From assembly GCA_020744225.1 (NCBI GenBank), contig JAGMWG010000021.1, forward strand, positions 434,001-498,000: 64,000 bases of DNA, given 5' to 3'. The stretch is from Paraphoma chrysanthemicola. Taxonomy: Eukaryota > Ascomycota > Dothideomycetes > Pleosporales > Phaeosphaeriaceae. Shown piece by piece: positions 45,244-58,333 of the stretch; position 1 is the first letter of the stretch; the number at the start of each line of letters is the position of its first letter. Under the pieces are notes generated by a model. The model was not told the origin of the DNA. It ran no database searches and worked only from the letters and a program-made list of their open reading frames with translations. Position numbers and translations under genes: made by a program.

Positions 45244-46904
45244 TGGAGTGGTGCTTTGTAGGAAAAGAACGAAACGTGCAGTTTACGCGATTCATAAGTT
45301 GGGGATAGGAAGGTCAAAGGGAAGCAGCGGGGCGGTTTAAGTAGGAGGGCGCTTGGACCAAGGCGCTAGCGCAGCCGTCAGTCACGACCCAGCCCTGCAG
45401 CTGCCAAAAGCTTCAGGCAGTCGCGGCAACCATGGAGTCCCGTGACGGATGTATTTTCGGTAACAGCCTGTAGACGAGGCGAGCGCTTTACCTTCGAGGC
45501 CAAATAATGTCCGGATCTGGAGCGGTGGGTGTCGCAACGGCCCTGAGCACATCAGCTGCGGCTTACCTTACCACGTGTCACGGCTCTCTAAGCGGACGTA
45601 TGACTTGTCTGTTTCCGAGGCGTCGCTCGGAATGCAAACAAATGTTTCAGATATCGTTACGCTTTGGGGAACTCTGCTCCTTCGCTTCCAAGATGGCCGT
45701 TCTGCAGTTCATTTTGAGGTAATTTTGTATGGCTACGAAGACCTGGGGCTCTTTCTTCATCCAGTCTGTTGTAGTCGACCACAAATCGTTCGAAACGGTT
45801 CGTATCCATGCGTGCTATAGAGCACAAGATGCGTGAACCGCTCCGAAAGTTCGCATCGCGACTCGTTATAATGAGGACAGTTCCCGGAAGGTTACTTTTC
45901 AAGGCCTGGGGCAAGTTTGATGCTGCGCTAGGCCAAGCGATCTTTCTCTCTGCTTCCTAGCTTGCAGTAGAGATCACGAAGAGGTTCAAATAGGGAGCAT
46001 CTTGCGCTCCTGCGCAGGAAGGCCGTTTCGAAATGTACGAGGCTGATAAACAACAGTCTCACTGGTAGGAATGCCCGTCCGGGTCCACCGAGCGGCGCAG
46101 TGGGAAAATCGATGACCCAAAGACGAACGTGTGGTTCTTGTATTTTCTACGTATAATGCCTCGCGGTTCTGTAAGCGCCGGAGGCTGCCACAAGAACAGG
46201 CGGCTGGCGCGGGCGATTCGTCACCCAAAATCTCTCGAAGCTCGAAGAGCACGATAGAGCGCGATGGCACTCATCAGATAGCCTGTTCCATTTGGACGTT
46301 AGCGACGCTGCGATGTTAAACAAGTGCAGTTGCTGACCAGTCCTTCCCTGTCGCTCCACGTCCTCCACCAGCTGTCCAGTCCACAATCGCCCAATCTGAG
46401 TGGTCGACAGAGCACTAGCAGGCAAAATTGGGTGCGCGATCGATGTGGTGGTGTCCTGGCAGCAGGCTTCAGCGTGGTGGCGGTGAGATGGGCTTGCTGT
46501 CGTCGTGTGCCTCTTCAGCAGCACTACCGAGTGCCAAGTAGGCACGTGTCCGTCTAGCCGTAGAGGCGATAGCGTAGTCTGACAGGCTCCTCCCTCGAAA
46601 CACCACACTTTTTGCTTTACGACCTCAAGGCAATTTGTTGTGCTTAGAGCTCAGTGCATTCTACTCGAGATCTCCGACTTGCTTGTTTAGATCGATGTGG
46701 GGTGGCAACCAACTTCCAAGCCTCTTTCTCAACAAGCCGCTCGTGCCTGCCTCGGTATGATGCAACTGCCCAAAGCAGCGCGTCGTCCGACATCTGAACA
46801 CAATGATGCACTGACTTTTCGTCCGCTCAATGGCGTCCCATCTCTTCTTAAAACCTCACCTCGCAGCTCAATATTCTTTCCAGTCCCAACTAATTGACGA
46901 CGCA
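45244..46904. other. 1.7-kb divergent intergenic region
   Basis: Head-to-head spacer between the RING/PHD gene and the reductase gene. Several frames of 60-150 codons on both strands lack domains and are mutually overlapping. No RNA gene, repeat or transposon recognised. Confidence 0.4.
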
Positions 46905-48265
46905 ATGGCTCCAGAACCCAGGCAATATGAGCTCATTCTGCTTGGCGCAACTGGCTACACAGGAAAGTTGGTCGCTGAGTGGATAAGCACACACCTCCCA
47001 GAAGACTTGAAGTGGGCTATTGCTGGGAGGAACGCGAAGAAGTTGCAGGATGTTGTGGACGAGCTGAAGAAGCTGAACCCCGGGCGCAAACAACCAGGTG
47101 AGAAATGCAGCAGTCGAAAGACTCGCGCAGCTAATCGAGCCTACAATGTGGAGTGTTGACAAGTTGACAAGATGTCCAAACATGCGAACTCCAGAAAGAA
47201 CAACTCGAAACTCTCGCAAAGAAGACAACTCTAGTCATCACCACCGTAGGCCCATTCATGTTCTATGGCGAGCCTGTCCTTGCGGCTTGCGCCAACAACG
47301 GAACACATTATCTCGACTGCACCGGCGAAGTGCCATGGATCTACGATATGATCGCCAAATATGATGCCGTCGCAAAGCAAAACAAGAGCATCATCATCCC
47401 AGAATGCGGCCTGGATTCCGTGCCCGCCGATATCATGGCCTATGTCTTGGCACGTGAGGTCCGCAAGCGCTTCAACGCTGCGTGCGAGCGAGTCATCATG
47501 ACACTCTACGACGCCAAGACTGGTGTCAGTGGAGGCACGAGTTTGACCATGCTGGAGTTGTTCAACAACTACTCGCTCGGGCATTTGGCAAAGTCAATGC
47601 ATCCTTACTCGCTTTCACCCGTCAAGCCTACTTCGTCTCTCGGAAGTCCGAACGGAAGCTTTTTCTACCGTCTCTTTGGCCTTCTATCTGTCCCTGAACT
47701 CGGCGGCGTGCAAACAACCGGCCTCATGGCTGCTGTAGATGAATGCATTACGCACCGCTCGTGGGGATTGTACTCGCAAACCGCACAAACCTCCAACGAC
47801 CCATCGATTAGCTACGGTCCCCGCTTCCGCTTCAACGAGTACATGCGCGCCAAGGGTTTACTTTCCGGCCTCTTGATCAAACTCGCAATTGGCTCCGTCG
47901 GGTTGTTCCTCGCCCTCCCTCCAACACGCTGGATCCTTGCGCCATTGATCAAGAAATTCGTAATTCAAGCACCAGGCCAAGGACCAAGCAGGGAAAGCAT
48001 GAAGAAAGACTTCCTTAACTATCGCGGCGTCGGTATCGCGGAGGATGGCAAGGGTAAAGTGACTGGGAAGTTGGACATTGCGCACGGAGGATACGCATCC
48101 ACAGCCGTCACGCTGAGCGCAGCCGCGCAAGTCATTCTGCGTGGTAGATTGCAAGATACAGAGGCTGGACGACTGGGTGGAGGTATTCTCACGCCCGCAA
48201 CGCTGGGAGATCAGTATGTGCAGACGCTCAACGAGTTTGGCGTCAAGATCAGCATCGATAATTGA
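46905..48265 (+). CDS. Saccharopine dehydrogenase-like NAD(P)-binding oxidoreductase (membrane-associated SCCPDH type)
   Basis: Exons 46905-47097 and 47172-48265 encode 428 residues. A Rossmann start (YELILLGATGYTGKLVAEWI) is followed by WAIAGRNAKKLQDVVDEL, TTLVITTVGPFMFYGEPVLAACANNGTHYLDCTGE and IIPECGLDSVPADIMAYVLA, the hallmarks of the trans-acting enoyl-reductase/saccharopine-dehydrogenase-like group. A hydrophobic stretch (LLIKLAIGSVGLFLAL) near residue 300 suggests membrane or lipid-droplet association. The first intron (74 nt, acceptor ACAAG at 47171) is the only choice that joins KQP to VQTCELQKEQLETLAKKT. An upstream in-frame ATG at 46830 exists, but 46905 fits the family start. It is not the lysine-biosynthetic enzyme; substrate unknown. 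Confidence 0.87.
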
Positions 48266-48336
48266 AAGCGGCGAGAGGGTTCGTTAGTCATGTAATCTAT
48301 AGTACAGCCAAACCCAAGTATATCAATGATGTGTTT

Positions 48337-51279
48337 CTAAAACTCCCTCATTCTTTCCAAAACATCCTTCTGCCGCTGCATTCCCATCTTCTCAAACCCA
48401 TCCACACTCATCACAAACGTACCCCGTCCACCTGTCAATGCACGCAGATGGTTCAAATACCCGACCATCTCTTTCAACGGAACCCTTGCGACAATTTGTC
48501 GCTGACTATCGGCAAGTCCTGATCCCATATCGCCCGTGCCTGATGCGAACGGGTCTGGCGGCGTGTATATCAGATTCGGATCGATTCGCATCTCGCTATC
48601 AGTACCGGTCGAGGAGAGCGGAGAGGATGTTGTATCGAGCGACAAAACCTGACCACCTCGTGCAGACGAAAGATCCTGCACCACGGCGCCGAGACTCGAT
48701 TCGTTGACGTACACCGTGACCATCATGACAGGTTCCATTAACACAGCAGGCGAGGCAGCGCATGCGGTGCGTAAGCTATGATTCACAGCTGCGCGCGCTG
48801 CCATTGAGATTGCAGTCGGACTTGTTTCGGGGAGTAAATGTGCTTGTGCGTCCAAGTCGATGGCGACACGTACATTTGCGACGGGAAAGCCGTTGAACGG
48901 GCCGCGAGCAAGAGCAGCTGATGCACCGGCTTGAATGGAGTGGAGGATGCCGGGGAGGGAGAGGTGTGCCGGAATATGGATTTTGTGACCGGAGGAATCA
49001 TGGCGAGAGAGATCGGGATGTGAAATGTAGATTGTGTTGTTGTCTGGAAGGGAGAATGTTGTTTCAAAAGGGCCATCTTCGATTTCGACTTGTTCTTGGA
49101 CTCCAGGGATAATTGCACTGTCGTCAATGGATTCAATGGACGCCGTTATGGCTGATTTTGCGGCTTTGCCGGCAATGAGCTTGTCGAGACTGAAGGTGTA
49201 AGGAGAGGTTGCCGATGTGATGGCCTCGCGATAACCGATTTCAATCTTGCCGATACGTGCCTTGGCTTTGAAGTCATTGAGTAGCCTGTCGCGCGCGATT
49301 TCGAGGTGCAAGTCACCCATGCCAGCGAGGTGTGTTTGGCCAGATTCCTCGTCGATGGAGAGGTGGAGACTCGGGTCTTCTCGTAGGAGGATGCCGAGAC
49401 TTTCTTGCACGTGCTTTTGCTCGCTTAGACTATTCGGTTCGATGCTGGTGAAGAAGACAGGAGGAGGAACATTGATAGGACGTAATTGGAGCGTACTAAG
49501 TCCGCCCGGCGGAGAGCCTTTCATCTGAAGCCCTCGATAAACGATTATTGTATCGCCAGTACGAGCATGTTTGAGGCCGGTGATAACACCAATTTGACCT
49601 GCAGTAATACTATCAACTTCCACGGCGTCATTGGCGTACATCTTGAGGAGGCGTGGGGCGCGCTCCGCGAGACCAAGATTCGTGTTGAAAAGCGTAGCAC
49701 CCCGATCAATAGAACCTGAGTACACGCGAACGTACACAAGGACGCCACGCTTGCTGTCATTGACGACCTTGAAGGCGAGTGCACAAGCTGTGAGATTCTT
49801 GGCTTCGACAAGAGAAAGGTCGTGGTTGCTGGTCTGTCGTCCCTTCTTAGCTGGCTTCGTGGTTTTGGATGGTTCTGATGCATTGAGAAGGACGGAGAGT
49901 GAGCTAGCCTGGTTGGAAAAACTGATCTCCGGATCTGGGCGCTCTAATGGTGATGGTAGGAGATCAACAACAGCATCGAGCAGGGGCTGTACACCAATGT
50001 TGCGAAAGCTTGCGCCTGCAAAGACCGGGATGACAGATTGTGGTGCTTGCAGGACGACGCGACGAAGAGACTGCATGATTTGCGTGCCGGAAATCGCAAG
50101 GTGGTCTTCGTCGTGCTCGAGGAAGTTTTCAACCATGATATCGTCGTGCTCGCTCAGGATTTCGACCAGTGCTACTCTTGCTTTCTTTATCTCTTCGGCA
50201 AAGGCCTTGTCGGTCTTTTCAAGCTCATCGACTGCGTACGCGTTGATGTCTCTTCCATCGCCGCCACCTTGCCATAACATAGCTCGGAGATTGACAATGT
50301 CTCCTACACCGGTAAATGCTCCTTTGCCACCACGCCACCAAGGAATCTGGCAGACTGCAGGCCAGCCGTGCAGCCTCACACCAATCTCCTTTACTGTTCG
50401 AGAGAACGCTGCGCCATCTCGATCAAGCTTGTTGACGAAGATGATCCTCGGAATGTGGTAGGTCCCGGCTTGCATCCAGACTTTCTCAGTCTGCGCTTCC
50501 ACACCGGCTACGCCGTCAAGAATGCACACTGCGCCATCCAGCACACGCAGTGATCGTAAGACTTCAAACGTAAAATCGGCATGGCCGGGTGTGTCGATGA
50601 GATTGATGTTGTGTGGAATGGTCGACCGAAGTGTCGTTTCAAAAGAATCTGGCAATATCGAGACTTGGGGCGTGTGTTGTGCATTTGGAGGCAGCGGAGG
50701 CCAATGAAAGGTGATAGCAGCTGACTGAATGGTGATGCCCCGAGCACGTTCAGCGGGCAGGAAGTCGGTCACAGTCGAGCCTTCATCGACATCTAGACCC
50801 TATCAGCATAAGGTTGGGCAGGGAAAACGTGATCAATTTGCCAGTAATTGAACGTGTGGTATAGGTGTGTGTCAAGGATGGAGCGATCGTAAAAAGACCA
50901 AAAATCATTTGCGGTGTCAGAGCGGGCTGCATAGTCTTTACACGAGACCATTTTGACTACAACGAATTTGCAGCACGACACCAGTTGCCATGAGTGAGGG
51001 AGAGCATTTTCAGAACATACCTCCAATTCTTCTTGTGTATCCACTATAGTAGAGCATGCGCTCTGTCGTTGTGGTCTTGCCCTACTTCAAGTTAGTATTG
51101 CTCATGTTGACTAGCTCAGTTCCACGTACCGCATCGATGTGAGCTATAATTCCAATGTTCCTAGTTGTCTTCGATAGTACGTCCCCTTGAGATTGCGCTT
51201 GGCTGGACAGCAGCCTTCGCGGAGCCCTCACATTGTGCTGTACGACTCGACGAGCATAGCACAACCATCCGACCCTCAT
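48337..51279 (-). CDS. mef2: Mitochondrial elongation factor G2 / ribosome-releasing factor 2
   Basis: Exons 51279-51130, 51081-51021 and 50792-48337 encode 888 residues. This GTPase splits post-termination mitochondrial ribosomes. A mitochondrial presequence (MRVGWLCYARRVVQHNVRAPRR) precedes the GTPase: [23 protein letters not shown] (P-loop), RGITIQSA (switch I), NLIDTPGHADF (DxxG) and FVNKLDRDG (NKxD). Later EF-G domains show AFKVVNDSKRGVLVYVRVYSG, EPNSLSEQ and LAGMGDLHLEIARDRL. The P-loop is split by introns, giving a 61-nt middle exon and a 228-nt second intron. The insertions and EF-G2-like wording favour Mef2/RRF2 over translocase Mef1. It is divergent from vps17 with only about 210 nt between start codons, so they likely share a promoter. 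Confidence 0.93.
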
Positions 51280-51488
51280 ACCAGAGACTGAGTAAATGCT
51301 AGTGTTGGTGGAAGGAGAAGAGCCGCCAAACACGTGATGACGAAAATGACGGCTGTCACGCACGCCTTCCCTGATCCTGACAAGTGTGCTTAGTGGGCTT
51401 GCCAAGGCAACGACATCACCAGCCGAACAACGCCCGTCTTGATAGCTCGCAGCAGCTGTCCTTTGCTTCAATTGCGCTCGTTTCTGCT

Positions 51489-53520
51489 ATGGACTACTCC
51501 ACCCACGATTCGGACATTCCCGGCGGTGGTGATCCATGGGCGTCATCACCGCAACATAATCGCCAGTCTTTTGGCCAGCCACCTACCAGCGACATCCCCT
51601 CATCCCCGCTGCCTCCGCAAGCATCGCCGTACGGCCAAGGTTCCGAGCAGTATGGCTACATGGGCGATCAAGACGCGCAGAATCGACCAAACACCGCCTC
51701 GTCAAATGGCGACATCCCGCAACAATCGCAAGAAGCCGGTCAAGATCATGATGCGCCTCAACCCCAGCAACAGCCGCAAGCTCAGCAACAAGCTCCTGCG
51801 CACGGCCAACAACCGCAGAGATACCATGGAACGCGTCCACAAAGACAACAGCAGCACTACAAGCTTCAAGCAAAGGTTACCGGTCTCGAGCGCAATGGCA
51901 AGAAGGACCCGATCCTGAGGTTCGATGTTTATGTAAGTCATCATTTCATACGCAGCTCAGGACTCGGAAGCAGACATGGTGTATGTGTGGAGAAGTTCCA
52001 GAGGGTATTACGTATCAAAATGATGGTGCTGCCATAACTTCAGCTATTGTTGCCATGGTTGTGTCTTCGACTGGCAATCCGGGTTCCAGGCACCCGAGCA
52101 CGAACAACATTGCATTGCATGTATCGAATACATCGCTGACACCATTTCCAGACCAATCTCCCCAAATTTAGAACCACGCAGTTCCGCGACGTCCGCCGAT
52201 TACACTCCGAATTCGTTAAGCTGGGCGAGCATCTCATCTCCGCGTGCCCAGAAGCCATTGTACCCGCTGTACCGCCATCGACCACGTCCGCCGGCGCAGG
52301 GACCGATGAAGACGAAGCGCGGCTCAAGGCGTCGTTACAGAGGTGGCTGAACATCGTGTGTAGCAACGACATCCTCATTCGAGATGAGGAAATGGTCTTC
52401 TTCGTTGAAAGTGATTTTGGGTACAGCCCGGTGGTGCGCAGGAAGCAGCCGGCGACTGGTGTAAGGCGCAAAGTGATCAAACAGTTTGCGCCACCACCAG
52501 ACGATACGCCAGAGCTCGCCGCAGCTCGGCCGATTGTAAAGGCATTTTACTTAGGCACCATGGAAGCAGAGCAGAAGCTAGAGAAGGTCGTAAAGCACCG
52601 GAGAAGTAAGTGGAAACCGATTCTCTCTGAGCAAGTTGCTAACTCACACAGACCTTGGTGTGGCCGAGTCCGACCTGGGAGCGAAGTTCGCTGCGCTACA
52701 CGTGCAAGAGACACATGTCGGTCTTTCGCATGCATACAAGAAACTTGGGAAGGTCATACAAGCGACGGGCGACTTCCATGCCGCACAGGGAACAGCCGAG
52801 GCCACGACGCTGGGTGACCCTCTTCAGTACCACAGCAGTGATGCTTTCATCGCAAAAGAAACTCTTACCAATCGCCACATCCTACTGCGCGAATTGCTCC
52901 AGGCGCAGTCCCAGACGAAGTCGAAGCTCTCAGCTGCCGACAGGCTCAAGGCAAGCTCGAGCGTCAAGCGGGACAAGGTCGACGAAGCTATTACTGCCCT
53001 GGACGAGGCCAGGAGCCATGAACAGTACCTTACCACGAAAGCACAGCGTGTCACGGCCAACCTGCTGCAAGAGCAAAGGAGGTGGTTCGGTAGAACTTCT
53101 CATGACATGAAGCAGGCTCTACGGGAATACGTTATACGCGAGATCGAAGCGGAGCGTCGTACGCTCGCCACCCTTGAGTCTGTCCGACCTGACATTCGTG
53201 CTATTGACAACACTGGTGGCCTGTCACGACTTGGACGAGAAGCACATCCTGCACAGCGACGCGCCTCATTAGCAAGCTCTCAAGGGCCCAAAGGAGATGC
53301 GTGGTCAGGCGTGCAGCGAAGGCCTGGCGATGGTCTTAACCGGAGCCTGAGCGGCACCCTTGCAGCACCTCTTCCAGAAGAAGACGAAGAAGAGGGTGAG
53401 ACTGTTCACGGCAGGAAGCGAGCAATAAGCAAGACGGGAAGCCAAAAGGGCGTGGAAGAAGATGAGGATAGGATCGACGCAAGGAATGCCGCAAGCCGGC
53501 TGGCCACTACAACATTCTAG
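51489..53520 (+). CDS. vps17: Retromer sorting nexin Vps17 (PX-BAR)
   Basis: Exons 51489-51932, 52152-52605 and 52652-53520 encode 588 residues. Vps17 pairs with Vps5 in the membrane-bending half of retromer, which recycles cargo from endosomes to Golgi. The N-terminal 130 residues are Gln/Pro-rich and disordered. A PX domain follows (QAKVTGLERNGKKDPILRFDVY then FRDVRRLHSEFVKLGEHL), with a WLNIVCSNDILIRDEEMVFFVESDF segment, then the BAR region (AARPIVKAFYLGTMEAEQKLEKVVKHRRNLGVAESDLG, long helices to about 500). The tail is disordered. The first intron (219 nt) is long for the window. It was placed by the FDVY/TNLPKFRTTQFRDV join. Confidence 0.92.
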
Positions 53521-55743
53521 CCGGTGGGACTGAGAAGTTATGAGGCACGCTGCATCCAAAGTATGCTGTGCGCAAGCACACGGAGCGTACACAACGATCA
53601 TCGCACAGAGAGACTAAGATGAGGCACACGCCTCAATTCAGAAGTATCGTGATGATGTGGCAAGCATACATCTTTGGATGCACGTGCACGATGCATGATA
53701 CCCTTCGATGCTACCCGTAGCTTTGAACAATTGTGCCCTCTTTGTACATAGACAAACCCAAATCTGTATTCTCCATACAGGTACTGATGCGTGTCCTCAC
53801 CATGGCTGCGTTGGAAACCGCTGCGCTGTCGCGCCTGCCCAAAATGCTCGTGGAACTGTCGCTATCACGACGGAGAAGGCACTGCATCCCCAATTTATCC
53901 TCTTCCTCCTATTCCGTGACCGTTACTTCGGATCCTTTCCCAACATCCAAGTCTCAACGCACAGCAATCACGAGTAGCACTGACTCGTGACCTGCAACAT
54001 TATCACGGGAGACTTGTCGACAAGCGCGGGTCCGGCACTTCGTTGAACAAGTACCTGGACGGCTTCGTACCAGTTGACGACTCTGCAAGATACGGCCCAG
54101 GCTCGGCAATGGTACATATATTAACCGGCCCCTAGCCCAGATCGATGGGCGCCCGAGGCGTCCGGGTGGCAATGTGCACCCTGATCTACTTTTGGTGCAT
54201 CATTTGATCAGAGGGGATTGCGTGCCAACCTGGCCAGCAATCTATACAGCGTGGCACCCAAATCAAAAAGTGCGGAGTGGGATGGGGCTTGGATATTGCA
54301 TCGACCATCCTCGCTGCCCCGGGACAATATGCACCGTCCAAGCGCGTTTGTCTGCAGGGGGACTGGCAGTGGAGGCACCGCGTCCAGTGGCGTGCTGCAC
54401 ACCCGCTGGGTGAGCTTCTGGAACTTGCGTCTGCGGTTGCGCTCCATTCTTCCACAGCTTCTGTTAGAGCGAGCGGGCATCCTGCAGCAGCCTCCCCAGC
54501 CGACCCCAGGTCAACATTGGAATATCCCAACCTGCACCACATTGCCTTGGGCCTTACATATGGCAAAGAGCATCTCCGCCTCAGCAACATCGATAACGAA
54601 CGGTCGGTGCCGGCAGTCGTCCTGCTGGGACAGGCTCCATACATCCTGAGAGACGATCCCCCGCAAACTGCCACACGACAATATCGGACCGGAAAGCCTA
54701 CGTGCGGCGGGAGACTAGCAGGGGTGTGCACCTTCCATCTGACTGCGCAAGACACGAAATCTCGCGTGGATGGGCACGCTGCATCTGCTGATGCGACCGT
54801 TCTCGCGTTGCTGTGCCACTAGCCTGCCTTCGAGCTTGCATGCTACGCCTGTGGCCTGTGGTCGAGGTTCTTCCGAGGCAGCAAGGAGAACCCGGTCGCC
54901 CACGTCAAAAGTTCCAAAGTGAAAGACTAGTTACCATTGGTACGGCAGGAAACAGGTACCCGACAAGCAGATCAAGATTAAACAGCATCATGCGCCATGC
55001 GTTATGTGCAACGGGATATCGCTCTCCACCTTGAAACATGTGGTTGATCCCGCGAGCCATCAGCAAGGCGAGGCAACATGGTGTGAAGCACACACAGTGC
55101 ACCCACAATCTCGACCAGGATTGGAGGAAAGCAGGGCAGCAAGCATGTGAGCACCCACACTTTTCTGCTCATCCTTGCAGTAAGCGAGTCTAGGAGCCGT
55201 TAACAGCTCCGTGCGGGCCTATGTGCCGGGTAAAGTGCTTTGGTCGCCTCAGCTTGACCATACAGCAATTGTTCTTAATGCTGTCTCTGCGAATGGGAGG
55301 TTCGATGTAGGCAAAATACTGTCACGTCTTTCCTCGATTGGCGAGACTGCAACCCACCAAAGGCAGTGCCTTACGTGCATTATGGCCGCTATGGGCAAGG
55401 ATACTCGGTAGCAACCATGCGCAGTGGTCGAGTTCTGGATGGAGGATCTTACGGCGCAGCCACCGTCTTGCATCTGGACAACCTCGGAGATAATATGGCC
55501 AGTCTCTTTTAATCTGGTATGACCCGGACCTGCGCATACACTTTTGGCCGCCTTCCACTTCCTCTGTGCACATAGGATTCTCGTCCGAAATCCAGCAACT
55601 GCATGCTCTGGTTTGCTTGCCTCCCAAGCATTTTAACCGCCAGCCCCGCAACCTGCCGTACCCTGGTCTTCCCCACGAATTCGAGATCTGGAGAGTGAGC
55701 AGCACGTGGACAGTCAGGAGAGCAAAGCACATCCACGAACAAC
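53521..55743. other. 2.2-kb intergenic region without recognised gene
   Basis: The longest gene-free stretch of the window. Frames of up to about 190 codons exist on both strands at 54186-54822, but they mirror each other and carry no domain or membrane pattern; GC-rich composition alone explains them. No tRNA A/B box pair, repeat or transposon seen. Confidence 0.4.
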
Positions 55744-57934
55744 ATGCGCAAGGCATCAAAATTCTTCAGGAAGGCGCTTTCTCCGAACACGGACTCGCCG
55801 CCACCGAAAGGTTTTGTCGAGAAGGTGCAGGCCTCACGGAAACTGTCGTTCACTTCGTCGTATGATGGAGGGATGGGGATGCCGGATTTCGACCCGCTTG
55901 TCGTGTCAGCATTCGAGCTGTCGGAGTTGTTAAATGCGCAAGCTATAACAAGCGTCGAGATTGTGGAGATATATCTGCATCAGATCGAACAACACAACCG
56001 GAGAGGCCGACAGCTCCGGGCATTGATTTCAGTGGCTCCCAAACATGAGCTGATAAAGATTGCCAGAAAACTAGACGAGGAAAGGTTGCGTGGGAAAGTA
56101 AGGGGACCGCTGCATGGGATACCGATAGTCTTAAAGGACAACATTATGACTGACGAGAAACTGGGCATGGACACTACAGTCGGTATGGAGTATGATTTAC
56201 CTGAGATCTCTGGCGATTAACAAGTGATAGGATCATACGCATTTGTCGGCTGCACACCGAAGAGGAGCGCTACCATTGTACAAAGATTGATTAAGCGCGG
56301 CATGATTGTGATTGGTAAAGCAAATCTCACGGAATTCTGCGGCTTGAAGAACCCTTCAATGCCTCCGGGCTGGTCAGCGGTGGGCGGTCAATGTCAGTCA
56401 CCGTATGTGTCGAGGCACATTGCGAAGAAAAAGTTGCATTGGGAGCTGTCAGCGCCAGGTGGCTCCTCGACTGGCTCGGCGGTCGCTGTGGCTTCAGGAT
56501 TTAGCACGCTCGCGATCGGAACGGACACGATAGGCTCACTCATCACACCGGCAAATCGTGCAGCATTGTATGCGTTGAAGCCAACTGTTGGCCAAGTTCC
56601 AATGGACGGGATATTCAACTTGAGCAAAACATTCGACGCAGTTGGCGGCATGGCTAAATCCGCGAAAGATCTCGTGGCGCTTATGGACGCAATGATGGTG
56701 CCCACCAACCGCGAAACCGACGAAGTAGCGCCACACCGATCCTTCAAGATCAAATCGAACTTCGGAAACCTGAGGATTGGTTTCGTTGAGCCCACTATCT
56801 GGAAAACGTGGCGCAAAGGCGGTCGGATCAATGTTGACGCGGAGCGGTTCATGGTAAGTCTGACCCAGGAAGCGGAATCTGCCTTTCTGTGTACACCCAC
56901 CCGCATACAAGCGGGGCCAGGTGCATCATATTCTGCAGGGGTCCGTGTAGTACTGAGGATGCAAAGCTGACTGGTCACAGCTTCAAAAGTACGACATGGT
57001 AGTGCAAAGTATGATCGAGATGGGGGTTGATATCGTTTACCCTATTGAGCTGCCTAGTCAGGCCAGTCTGACACTTAACGGGCAGAACTGCTTCGAGCCT
57101 ATTGTTTGTAAGCTTTCATAAACCTCGTGTGCCTGAACTGGTCATGCTGATCAAGTTGTAGATGCTGAGTTCAAGGATTGTCTGACTGAGTTTATACGCG
57201 ACTTCAAAACAACCAAGATGCACTCTCTTTCTGAGATCATCAACTTCAATCTCGAGCATCCCGAGCTTTGCCTGCCACCTTGTGAGTCCTTCACAATCGA
57301 TTCGATTCATAGTAATTGCTAATCTCACATAGCATGTCCCGACCAAAACGACCTCATGGCTGCCCTGCAAAGCTCCGCCAAACGCGATGAAATCAATGCT
57401 GCACGCCAACACCTCCAGACCGCAGGCGGTCCAGACGGTCTCGACTACCTCTTCACTTCTCAACAACTCGACATCATCATCGCCCCCGGCGACGCTCCAC
57501 TTTCTTCCATTGCTGCAGCAGCCGGTTATCCCACCGCCGCATGCCCATTATCCGCACTCAAACTCAACGGCCAACCGTTCGGGCTCACACTCGCATCGCG
57601 CCCGCACACAGAACACACATTACTGCACTTCCTTACTGCCTACGAACACATTTTCCCACCGCGCGCATTGCCGTTACCATTATCTTCTGTGCCGCTGCAG
57701 GATGCAAACATTGCGCCGCTTCCCGATCAGCCGATTGTTGATCTGATTTTACATGAATGGGACACGAGGAGGTTTAGCTGTTCGGCAGATGCACTGGCGG
57801 ATTGGTTGAATGCGCGATGGCGTAAGAGCGGATATGAATTGAGCGCCGAGACAATCTGCGAAGTCTTGAGGAGTAATGGGCGGATTGCGTTCAGAGGACT
57901 CGGAGATGATGCTGAGGGTGCGTTTTCAAGGTGA
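55744..57934 (+). CDS. Amidase-signature family enzyme
   Basis: Exons 55744-56182, 56231-56853, 56981-57107, 57162-57281 and 57333-57934 encode 636 residues. Amidase-signature hydrolases use a Ser-cisSer-Lys triad. Present are the Lys block (GPLHGIPIVLKDNI), the Gly/Ser block (SAPGGSSTGSAVAVASG) and GTDTIGSLITPA holding the nucleophile Ser; the usual GTDTGGSIRxPA has Ile and Leu-Ile here, a mild departure. FDAVGGMAKSAKDL and IIAPGDAPLSSIAAAAGYPTAACP follow as expected. A Ser/Lys-rich 40-residue leader lacks a clear targeting signal. The fourth intron is 51 nt; the second, at 127 nt, is longer than usual. The C-terminal 100 residues after the amidase core are an extension. Substrate (amide, urea derivative or fatty amide) is unknown. 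Confidence 0.87.
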
Positions 57935-58333
57935 TGCGAATCAACCGTCACACGTGGCGAGTGGAGGGGAACTGGGGGCGTTTGACAAGGTGGGGCGATG
58001 AACATGCTGTACTTCAGCAAAGGAGGGTTTTTCATTTTCATTCAGCATGGCGCTTCCTTGTTTAATTTTGGTTGGTCCGGCTGGATCACCGGTTTTGGTG
58101 TTGGTGTTGCATATGATATCCACTCACTGTCCATAGTCGCAAGTCTGACTCATAAGTTAGCTCATTCCAACGTAGCAGAAATTTTCTTTCACACCCTTGC
58201 TGCTCGCGCAACGTCATTGCCCACTATTGTCTCATCTAACTGCGCAAACTCCCGAGGACGAACAGCACCGCTAGAATTATAATGAGGATATATTTTGTCT
58301 AATTTATGAAAGTGACATCCAATCAGATAACAA
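57935..58333. other. Spacer upstream of tRNA gene
   Basis: 399 nt of AT-rich sequence between the amidase gene and the tRNA. A TATA-like stretch lies near 58278-58300, about 40-55 nt before the tRNA. Confidence 0.4.

Noticed and set aside
54186..54822. Frames of about 180-190 codons on both strands
   Set aside because: They mirror each other in GC-rich sequence, have no domain, and lack coding-like composition.
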